A DNA stretch of 64,000 nt, taken from contig BROE01000024.1 in assembly GCA_036571765.1 (NCBI GenBank), forward strand, positions 9,280,877 through 9,344,876, written 5' to 3'. The notes under the pieces are model-generated. The model did not search any database. It was not told the origin of the DNA and worked only from the letters and a program-made list of their open reading frames with translations. The position numbers and the translations under genes were made by a program. Numbering within the stretch: the stretch's first letter is position 1; each line of letters opens with the position of its first letter. This document shows positions 47,096-56,835 of this stretch, piece by piece. This stretch comes from Plecoglossus altivelis. Its lineage: Eukaryota; Chordata; Actinopteri; Osmeriformes; Plecoglossidae.

Positions 47096-47909
47096 ACCTA
47101 ATAACATTACCTAATAACCTGCCATGTTATTAAGTAATGTGCTGTTTGGCAGCCTGCCCCCTCCCCTGGTCATCAATTGTTGATGAGGTATTGAGTTCCT
47201 CTCGGTGGTGGTGTTGCCAGGCTCCATGCTGGTTAGCACTGCTGCGGGCAAGAGTGTGCGCACCGTGTAATAGAAAGCAAGTGAGTGAGTGTGTGTGTGT
47301 GTGTGTGTGTCCTGTGAGGGTGGAGTATCAGGAAACATGCTGATCCTCTTACAGTATTTCAGTCAGCGTTTCTGTGTGGTAACTTTTCTTGTCAGTTAAG
47401 AAGCTCAGTAATGCTGCGTAGAATGCTGCACACTCTGAGCATAAAGAAGACAGTGTCAGACCCACTAGCAGAGGGATACTGACAGGGCGTTGAAAGAGGC
47501 TGGTTTGTGGACATGGTCAGCAGTAGTGTGTTCCAGATGGGGGTGTTAATGGGTAACCCTGCTCTTCAGACCTTTGTCCCTTAGGCCAGTCTAGTTTGAG
47601 ACTAAAATAAGAATTTTTCAGAATCCGGGGACAGCATTTTAGGTAGCAGATGTCTATCTGTTGCTTTGTGTGCGTGTGTGTTTGCGAAAGAAGAAAGAGA
47701 GGTTTAAAGTATTTCTTTGTCTGTTTGTTTTTGTGTTTCTTTAGCGGGTTATAAATAGCTTGTTTTTGTTGTTTTTGTCGTTATTGTTTTTTTGCAGGCG
47801 GAGACTCAGCAGGAGAACTCCCATGTGTCACCGCTCTCTGGTTATGTGTGTGGTTTGAAGTACTAGTTCACAAGAAATGCACTGACTCAGGCTTGACTGT
47901 GTTAACTAT

Positions 47910-48098
47910 CTCTCTCTCTCTCCCTCCCCTCTCCTTCTCACTCTATCATTCTCTCCTTTTCTTCTTTCCCTTCCCCCTCTGTCACCCTCCCTCTCTCCCT
48001 CTTCTCTCTCTTTCCTTCCTTCCTTCCTTCCTTCCCTCCTTCTCCCTCCCTCCCTCCCTCCCTCCCTCCTTCTCTCTCCCTCCCTCCCTCCTGTCCCA
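47910..48098 (+). repeat. galnt11: Long polypyrimidine tract ending at the galnt11 coding-exon acceptor
   Basis: About 190 bp almost free of purines, including (TTCC)n at about 48012-48035 and (TCCC)n blocks at about 48041-48089, finishing CTGTCCCAG. It provides an unusually long pyrimidine tract for the first coding exon. Confidence 0.85.
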
Positions 48099-48137
48099 GG
48101 TGCATGCTGAGGGTGCTTTTAGGATGACAGGGCCACC

Positions 48138-51100
48138 ATGGGCAGCGTGACTCTGCGCTACTTCTGCTATGGCTGCCTCTTTACCTCCGTCACCTGGTCT
48201 GTCCTCCTCTTCCTCTACTTTAACCTGGGCCAGGATCAGGGCCGCCCCCCTCCGCAGGCCCCCCCAGGGCAGCAGAGGCAGAGCCGCCCCACCAAGGCCC
48301 CCGCGGGGGCCTGGTCAAGACACAACCAGGCAGGAGGGGGAGGCCTCAAAGGAGCAGATTTATCCCCTGAGATGGGTGAGTCAACATGGGGGGGGGCGTT
48401 CAGAGTTGAGGGTTAGACTAAGAACCCCCCAAGGAACCTGGAGGGCTGTGGTCCTGGGGAGTTCTTATTTCTGTCCTCTTTGAACAAGACATGATGTCTC
48501 CTGGCCAGTCTCCTGGCCATGCCCTGCTGGTGGTCTGTGTGTGGTCTCTCCAGACGTGGAGGGGAGGCGTACTGAGTCACACTGTGTTGTTGGTCTTCAG
48601 GTATGATCTTCAATGAGCAGGACCAGGAGGTGAGAGATACTGGATACCACAAACACGCCTTCAACGTGCTCATCAGCAACCGTCTGGGTTATCACCGGGA
48701 TCTGCCTGACACAAGGGACCGCAAGTATGGCAGGAGGGAGGGTGTGTGTGGGGGTCTGTGGGGGTGTGTGTGTGTGTACGCTCGCATATATGTATTTCTG
48801 ATTCTCACCTTGGTTTGTTTGTCGGTTGGTTAGAGTGATTTGCTGGCAGCAGATATCATGTAATAGTTGCCTGAAATGATGATTTAGCATTTCTGAGTAT
48901 TTTAGACTATGAGCTGTTAGGGTAGAGTGCTTGGTGGAGTCAGGGGTCACTCAGACAAGTTGACTCATCAGAACTGTGAAATCCTGTTAACAAGTTAACA
49001 GGATGTCAAAATAACAGTTAAATAAAATAACAAATAACAGTTTTGTTCCTTTCTCTATCAGTTCCCCATCTCCCTCCCTATTCTTCTTTCTTTTATCTCC
49101 CTCTGTTTCTGTTTCTCGCACAGGTGTAGAGACCGCATCTATCCTCTGGCCTTGCCTGCAGCCAGCGTAGTGATCTGCTTCTTCAATGAGGCGTTCTCTG
49201 CCCTGCTGAGGACTGTTCACAGTGTGCTGGATCGTACGCCTGCCTACCTGCTTCATGAGATCATCCTGGTGGACGACAACAGTGAATCAGGCAAGTATCT
49301 GAACTGCAAGCTGTAGACACAAGCTGCAAGCACAACCTAGGTATAGATGATACTGTTTGTTCACGTTAAAGTCTGTCTTTACATCTCTCCCCTCCTCCTC
49401 TTCCTCCTCCTCTCCCTCCTCCCACAGAGGACCTGAAGGAGGACCTGGACCGGTACATTCAGCAAAGTCTGGCCGGGACTCGAGTCCGACTGGTCCGGAA
49501 CCAGAAGAGGGAGGGTCTAATCAGGGGCAGAATGATAGGGGCCTCCCATGCCACAGGTCAGTGTACACTACACACTCCATCCTACACACTACATGCTACT
49601 AGTATGTACAAGTATGAACCATCCTCTCTCCCCTTCCTCTCCCCCTCCTTAGGTGAGGTGCTGGTCTTCCTGGATAGCCACTGTGAGGTCAATGAGGAGT
49701 GGCTCCAGCCACTGCTCGCACCAATCAAACATGAGCGCCGCACGGTGGTGTGTCCTGTTATAGACATCATCAGTGCCGACACGCTGGCCTACAGCCCCTC
49801 CCCCATCGTCCGAGGGGGGTTTAACTGGGGGCTGCACTTCAAGTGGGACCCCGTCCCCCCCTCTGAGCTCAACGGCCCCGACGGAGCCGTAGGGCCAATC
49901 AGGCGAGACTCTACCCCTACACATACACATATACACACACCAGAACTGATTGATTAAAACCAGCTTTACGACTGTCCAATAATTGCTCGGTGTGTGTCTG
50001 TATTGATCTGTGTATCTCCCTTCCCAGGTCCCCCACCATGGCTGGTGGGCTGTTTGCTATGGACAGGAAGTACTTTAACGAGCTTGGCCAATACGATGGC
50101 GGGATGGACATCTGGGGAGGGGAGAACCTGGAGATCTCTTTCAGGGTGAGAGACCACACACACAGAGACTCTGAGACTCTCTTTACTTTCACTATCCTCT
50201 CTCTCTCTCTATCTATCTCTCTCTCTCTCTATATATATATATATCTCTCTCTCTTTCTCTGTCTCTCTCCCTGCCCCTCTCGCTCTCTCTCTCACACGTT
50301 CCTGCAGCTATGATCTGTGAACAGGCTGAGCAGTCAGTGCAGGCCAGGACCCCCAGTGTTTGTGTGTTGGCTTGTGCACACTAATGCTACGCCTAAGCTA
50401 ACTCAAACAAGCTTTCCACCCCTCTGTCACTCTCTGGATGAATGAGCTTTTCCACATCCCCTTGCCCTGTCACAATACGCTCATGCCCTCTGCTTGATTC
50501 CTCACTGCAAATAAAATCTGCCCATGGGTACAAGTAAAGGAACCTGAAGATCAGGGATTTCTCTAAGGAGTGAAGGAGGAAGGATCCCATGGAGTTAGAT
50601 AGGTCGGTGCAGTGTAAAGCTGTGTGAAGCTGGCCAGCGGGTGCATATTACCTGGCTTGAACACTGTTATTCTTCTGACACACATTCCTGACAGGGTTTA
50701 ATTTCCTTATCCTTTGACCACATGAGAACTTCAGGTTCTTGAAGTGAAGACGAGGTCTCTTTCAGACCAGGTTTTAAGTGTGCAGGCTACTGTGTCTACT
50801 GTGTTATTCTTTGGTGTGATCGGCCTCTCTCACCCCTCCTCCCCCCTTCCTCTCTACCCCCTTCCCTCGTCCCCCCAGATCTGGATGTGTGGAGGCCAGC
50901 TCATGATCATCCCCTGCTCCAGGGTGGGACACATCTTCCGTAAGCGCCGCCCTTATGGCTCTCCAGGGGGCCAGGACACCATGGCCCACAATTCTTTGCG
51001 GCTGGCGCACGTTTGGATGGACGAGTACAAGGTAACCACAGCGACCTCGACTGCTGGTCAGGACCACGTAAAAAGAAGGAAGAGTATTCAGTCAGCAGCC

Positions 51101-52513
51101 AGGACCCACACCCACCTTACTTCCTGTTAGTGGCTGTCCTTTCCTGTCAAGGCAGGAAGAGGACTGGGCTACGCAATCATGGAACCTATTTAACCGAAAT
51201 CATGAAATGATTCATCTTATTTTTAACTTCATTAGTTTTTACGTGAATAGCTGAGCTAGCCTGTGATCTCTCTTTCTGCTGCCTAGATGATTTCCTGTTA
51301 CTCGCCCCTCCCAGCTCAACATCTCTTCCTGTTAATACTACCAACACAGATCTGATTGGACTTCACAATGTGGAGAGACCACCAATCACATTGTTTTGAC
51401 ATCCACAATACCTGTGCACTCACCACCATCTCTGCTTCCTGCCTGAATCCTCCAATCACCGACCTCTTCTGTTTCCTTTCTCTCGTCCTATCAGGAACAG
51501 TATTTTGCTCTGCGTCCAGAGCTACGCGAGCGTGCGTACGGTGACATCAGCGAGCGTGTGGCCGTCCGGAAGCGTCTGGGCTGCCAGAGCTTCAGGTGGT
51601 ACCTGGAGAACATCTACCCAGAGATGCAGCAGGTCTCAGCTCACAATAAACCCCAGCAGCCGGTCTTCATCAACAAGGGTCTCAGACGACCCAAGGTCCT
51701 GCAGAGGGGACGGGTAAGACAGCTCTCTACTCCCTCTGAGCTCCAAACTGGATCTTATCTGTGGAAAGTTTCTGTTAGGGAGTTTCAATTGGCAAGCACT
51801 TGGACAAGCATTCTCGACCTGCAGGAATGTAGGAGGAGCAAACACACACATACAGTCAGGTGTGTAATGGGGTTTGTCTTCCGTAGTTGCGTAACCTGCA
51901 GGCAGACCGGTGTCTGGTGGCGCAGGGTCGGCCCAGCCAGAAGGGCGGCGCTGTGGTGGTACGAGCCTGCGACCCCCATGACCCAGAACAGGTAACGCAC
52001 AAGCACACATGCACACACACGTTGACAGTCACACTAAACGATCCTCTCACCATCTCACTCTCTGGCTCCTCCCCCTCTGCTTCCCCGCCCCCTAGGAGTG
52101 GTCGTATGACGAGGAACATGAGCTGATCCTGGCGGGGCTGCTGTGTCTGGACATGTCGGAGATCCGCTCCACCGACCCCCCCCGAATGATGAAGTGTCAC
52201 GGCTCAGGGGGGTCCCAGCAGTGGTCCCTGGGAGTGAGTTACACACCCCTCTTTTACACACTTCCTATATACCTCATACACCTCCTAAACTCCCCCCTTC
52301 TCTTTCTATGTTCCTTCCTCCCCCCATTCTGCCCCTCTCTTTCCCCCCCGCTCTCTCCTTCCTCCATCTTCTCTCTTCCAGAAGAATAACCGTCTGTACC
52401 AGGTGTCGGTTGGCCAGTGCCTCGCCGTGGCCGAACCAGTCAGCCCCAAGGGATACGTTGCCATGGCGATCTGCGACGGCTCCCAGTCCCAGCAGTGGCA
52501 GATGGAGGGCTGA
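48138..52513 (+). CDS. galnt11: Polypeptide N-acetylgalactosaminyltransferase 11, complete, 11 coding exons
   Basis: Golgi type II enzyme transferring GalNAc from UDP-GalNAc to Ser/Thr (GT27 family); in other vertebrates it modifies Notch1 (left-right patterning) and LDL-receptor-type proteins. Exons: 48138-48375, 48601-48724, 49124-49290, 49428-49556, 49653-49902, 50028-50145, 50879-51031, 51495-51713, 51887-51991, 52096-52233, 52382-52513; frame kept throughout, 590 aa (human 608). [17 protein letters not shown] opens a signal anchor at about 7-27, then a short Pro/Gln-rich stem. The catalytic domain has [14 protein letters not shown], the metal-binding DSH at 227-229, [21 protein letters not shown] at 332-341 and VGH at 358-360. 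The C-terminal ricin-type lectin domain (about 467-590) has GSQQWSLG and ends SQQWQMEG. Start ATG is in a Kozak-like context (GCCACCATGG). Two introns appear to use GC donors. Tail-to-tail with kmt2c. Confidence 0.97.
49291..49427 (+). other. galnt11: galnt11 intron 3 with GC-AG splice sites
   Basis: Exon 3 ends AGTGAATCAG followed by GCAAGT, a textbook GC-type donor. Joining here to the 49428 exon gives [16 protein letters not shown], which aligns without gaps to human DDDSDFDDLKGELDEY. The nearby GT at 49295 would shift the frame. Confidence 0.85.
49903..50027 (+). other. galnt11: galnt11 intron 5 with GC-AG splice sites
   Basis: Exon 5 ends GGGCCAATCAG followed by GCGAGA. Joining to 50028 gives [15 protein letters not shown], matching human [15 protein letters not shown]. 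No GT donor near the junction preserves this frame. Confidence 0.8.
50146..50878 (+). other. galnt11: galnt11 intron 6
   Basis: Starts GTGAGA and ends CCCCCCAG. It contains a (CT)n(TA)n(CT)n compound microsatellite at about 50200-50295. No other feature was recognised. Confidence 0.85.
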
Positions 52514-53590
52514 TGGTGATGATGTCACTCTGCTGCTTGGCCAGTCACACACACACACACACACACACACACATGGTTAAAGGCTCACTGCTGCCCCTCC
52601 CTTCCTTGAGGACAAGAGAGGAACTGCACCCTGGGGTTGTGGAAAGCACCAGTATGGCTGTAGGACTTATTCACATATGCTGCGCACTCTCTCAGGTCTG
52701 AAGACTGGTGGGACTACATCATACAAGGAATAGATGTTTCCTCAACAGAAACGAGGAAAGAAGGATGATCGAACGAGAGTAAAGAGGGTTGAAAAATAAG
52801 ATTGAGGTAATATAAGAAGATTGCTGGTCCGACTAAATTGGAACTCTATTCAGTGTCCTATATTTTAGAGAATATTTTTGCAATGTATGATGCAAAGCTT
52901 TTAAAGATTTACAATCATGCTAAATTTGAACATTTAATTTTATCCTATTTGCACAGAGCTCTCATTTGAGACAACTGAGAAGAAATGTTAATATTCTCAA
53001 GTAAATCCAAAAGTGTTTACTAAGAACTTGTTTTAGAACCCTTGTTTTAATGTTTTGATGGTTTAAATATATATATATATAATTGATTAAAATTTCTGTC
53101 CTTGTTTGCTGATGTTATACTGTGTTGGTTTGGTGTTACAATTCTGGGGGAGTCATAATGTTTCCAATATTGGATCACTGGAGTTTAGTTTTGTGTTTTG
53201 TTGATATGAAAATACTGGGCAGCTCTTAGTCAGAGGATCACATGACCCCAAGTCCAGATCTGCTCTGAACTACAGATCCCATGTTGGTCAACATGGACGT
53301 ATATCCAGCGTAGTGAAGGGAAATCCTATTGAGAAGAACCTCATACAGATTAACAGTATATTTTGTCAAAAGGAGCTACAGAAGTTTTATTTGTAATAAA
53401 TTGATGTGAGTATGCAGTTAAGATTCGGCTCTGGCTCCAGGACAGCCCATAATATTAGCAGACTTCCTTCCTGTTCTTTTCTCGCCCTGAATCTACAGCT
53501 TGTCTTCATAATCTCATGTTTTTATTTTGTATGTATTAGGTATTTTCTCGTCTTCAGATGACGCAACCAAATAAATGTTTTAATTGAATT
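52514..53590 (+). other. galnt11: galnt11 3' UTR
   Basis: AT-rich non-coding sequence after the stop codon, with (CA)n at 52546-52573. AATAAA signals lie at 53395-53400 and 53570-53575. The latter probably defines the main end near 53.59 kb. Confidence 0.65.
53570..53575 (+). terminator. galnt11: galnt11 polyadenylation signal (AATAAA)
   Basis: Canonical hexamer in AACCAAATAAATG about 1,060 nt after the stop codon and about 140 bp before the opposing kmt2c signals. Confidence 0.6.
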
Positions 53591-53715
53591 AGGAACATGA
53601 TCTATTGGCTGTGTTTTTTAAAACCATATTTCCGTATCCATGCATTTCCAGTTCAGTCCAGTTTTAGATTTCCAAATCATTGGATGACAACAAATCATTC
53701 AAGATGTAAAATATT

Positions 53716-53726
53716 TTTATTTTATT
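53716..53726 (-). terminator. kmt2c: kmt2c polyadenylation signals (two overlapping AATAAA on -)
   Basis: Plus-strand TTTATTTTATT reads AATAAAATAAA on the minus strand, about 1,980 nt past the kmt2c stop, a reasonable 3' UTR length. Additional TTTATT motifs (for example near 54200) could give shorter 3' ends. Confidence 0.5.
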
Positions 53727-55705
53727 GTAAATGATTCCTAAATCTGAATCAACAATTTTCAAAAACCCAATATCACTCTGTATAATTCAAAAAGGCTTCA
53801 TGTTTCAACATTAGGGTAACTACTATACAGGGAAACTGGTGAGCAGGTCTGGATGAGCTGAATGTACAAGAGAAAATACCCAAGAAGATTTTTTTTGATT
53901 TTGTTACAACCATTAAGGAAAACTATGTACAATCGATTCTTCTGAAAGTTTAAAAAATACATCATGCCGTGTGTTCTGTATAATACAAGGAGTGTAGCAG
54001 CCCCCAACAGGGTCTAGAGTTGAGAGTACAGTCAACTACTGAGGGCTCACAAACAAACAAAAACTTCCATTTCAAAACTAGCAAGCAAAATGCCACCAGT
54101 AAGAGATTATTGATTACGTAATTGAGTCAAAAGTCAAAAACGTAACACCATTTTCCCCACAACCCCAGCTACCCAAAGACTCATCAGCAATTTACAGCAT
54201 TTATTTGTTAAAAAAAGAAATGTAAACAAACAAAAAACACACAATTTAATTTTCAAAGCATGATCCGAATGTTCTGCAAGGTTTTGAGTGAAAGAAAGGC
54301 ATTTATTATAAGTGTATGTGAACGTTGATGACAATCAGTAAGATCAGAGCAGGTGTACACTGGATTCTGTACACGTGGTTTTACATAAGAGGCTTTAAAC
54401 TTAAAACTTCACAGTTCATCCTTTTTACCTTTTCATACTAATCAGACTATACAACACAAAATGATGTCACGATTGACCAATCAAATCAATCATCAAGATC
54501 GCCACCCTGGCGACCCGTTGATTGCCCCTGTTCAATATACAAATGAAAACATTGCTGAGGAAAAGGAAAACAAAAGAAGATCGTGAGCATGATTCTTCAA
54601 GTGGTCAGAAGATTTAGAGACAACTGAACTACATTCTAAATACAACAAAAATACTCTTGATTTTTCTTTTTTACACATTCTGTACAGATGTTTACAGCAC
54701 ATAAACTCATACAATGATCTAGAGGCATCCTTCTTAAATACTTCTTTTCTGTGGAGAGAAACACTAAATGAGAGAATATGCCAAACAGGTGAAGTTAAGG
54801 TAGCTTTTGGTCAATCATCATGTTCTCCTCGTCAGACCTTTATTTACACACGGGAAAGAACAACAACGCCACTCTCCTCTAATTGTTTAGAAAATAGCTT
54901 CATTAAGTAATAAATACAACAAAAAAAATCTTATCTTACACAAATCAAAACAGAGGGAGAGTAAGAAAAAAAAGAAAAACAACTTATGGAATCAAGTATT
55001 TTTCTACTGTATATTTTCTTGTTTTAGTGCAAGTTATTATTCCCTTAGTTTTGCCCTCTAAGGAAGTCCTTACAGTACATTCCTTGTTCAGTGGTGTCAA
55101 CATGCCTATATAGCTGTATAGATATATATCTGAATAGATCTGTTTTCTGAGGACCGGCCTCTCTATGTAAATAAGGCTGTCGCCAGCACTGGACTGCTCT
55201 GGTCTCGTTGGCTGGTGAATACAAACCCCTCTGCCCTGCCCCTCCCCCACCCCTCCTTCCAACTAGCCCCCCCTCACTAACTCCATACAGAAACGCTACC
55301 AACTTCATATCTTCTTTCGCACTTTATGGAGATGAACCCAAAACCACTGCGAGTTGTTTCTTTTCGTGAGAAGGCAGATGGCGATAGTGTGGAGATAAAT
55401 AGCCTCTGGTTCTTATTTGAAAATGTAGAATCCTCGTTCCCTCCAACCCCCTCTTCTCTCTAACAGTTCTGCGGTCTGTCTCTTTTCCTGAAACATTTGT
55501 TTGAAACAGCTGAAGTAAAAAATAAAAAATAAAAGAATTTAAAAAAAGAAGAAAAGGCTTAGACGTTCGCCTGGAGACCAGAGGGCCTGTAATTAACCAA
55601 AACAAAGGAATGCAAGAGTGTTTGTTTCCATGTGTGTTGGTGTGTGTGTGTGTGAGTGACAGAGAGCGTACATATGTGAGTGTGAGTCCTTGTTGCCAGA
55701 GTGGT
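53727..55705 (-). other. kmt2c: kmt2c 3' UTR
   Basis: AT-rich, open-frame-poor sequence between the kmt2c stop and the candidate poly(A) signals, with scattered A/T runs. No other feature was recognised. Confidence 0.6.
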
Positions 55706-56532
55706 CTAGTTCATCCACTTGCGGCAGTTAAGGGCTCCACAGTGACAGGGGATCTTGTGCTGATCGTCCTCCAGGTCAAACTTGTAGTCATAAGACAGCT
55801 AGATGGACAGAAGGAAGGAAAGAGGTAGATGAGATCCCAGTCTCCTGTTTCCTCTGAAATATCAACTCTAAATCCCTGTTTCCTCTGAAGTGTAAACTAC
55901 AGATGCCTAGGTACCTCTTACCTCCAGTAATAAAGACTACAGATCCCTACCTCCTCTCCTCGTGCGATCCTGCGGCAGGAGCTGATGATAATCTTGAGGT
56001 CCTTCTCCAAAGTCACGACCTCAGTGATGCAGTTGGGGTCACAGGAGTGGTTGATGTACCTGAGGAATAGTTAAGGGGGGTCAGATACACAGCAACTGAC
56101 GCACACACAGCTGCCAATGTAGATGCCCACATCACCACCACGTCCACCCAGACGGACAGACAGACGCAGCAGCAGGCAGGCTGTACCTGGCAGGGCCTCC
56201 AGAGATGGTGGCGTCGATGACGTGCTCATTGTCGATACGGAACATGTACACCCCTCGGTTCTACAGCGCACACGCCAGAGAAGAAGACATGTTAGAATAA
56301 GGCGTGGCATTACGGTGTGAATGTGTGTGTGAGTGTGTGTGTGTGTAGATCCTTACCTGAGACTCGTACATCTTCTCCTTGCGTTCAGCCACCTCGTTGC
56401 GGATGACTGAGCCGATGTACTCGATGACCATGGTGTTCTTCTCAATGTCTCTGGCAGCATACAGACCCAGTCCCTGAAGGAACAACTCACACAGTCAGTA
56501 CAGAGACAAGGTAGGGATGTTGGGGTGTTGTA

Positions 56533-56608
<76 letters not shown>

Positions 56609-56835
56609 CGTGTCTCACCTGGATGCGAGACCTGGCCAGGTAGACGTTACTCTTCCACTCCATCTTCATCCTCCTGTACTGGTATGACTTGGACTGCTTA
56701 CTATGGGATGCTCCTCCCACCCCAACCTCCCCTGGCAACACCAGCAGGCCCGGGGCCACGCCCACCGCGCTGACCACACCCACCGCCCCTGCCTGCAGGG
56801 ACTTGGACGCTCCACTACTGGTCAGGGTATACGGT
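55706..56835 (-). CDS. kmt2c: kmt2c SET and post-SET exons (last five exons)
   Basis: The five exons encode the pre-SET linker, SET domain and post-SET. Visible motifs are [80 protein letters not shown] and [13 protein letters not shown] with the zinc-binding cysteines. The cofactor-binding NHSC and catalytic YDY tyrosines are intact, so the enzyme should be active. Departures from mammalian KMT2[16 protein letters not shown] instead of SCAPNCVAEVVTFE, and [11 protein letters not shown] instead of CYDYKFDFED. The linker in exon 56619-56835 has a fish-type Ala/Gly/Val-rich stretch. Confidence 0.95.

Larger units (their letters stand above)
45461..48099 (+). other. galnt11: galnt11 intron 1 (5' UTR intron)
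   Basis: No coding signal. It contains a 13-bp perfect hairpin at 46382-46416, (TG)27 at 46419-46472, a GAGT/CTGGAGGG minisatellite at 46915-47095 and a long pyrimidine tract at 47910-48098. A 96-codon Lys/Glu-rich frame at 46033-46323 is low complexity and not called. Confidence 0.6.
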
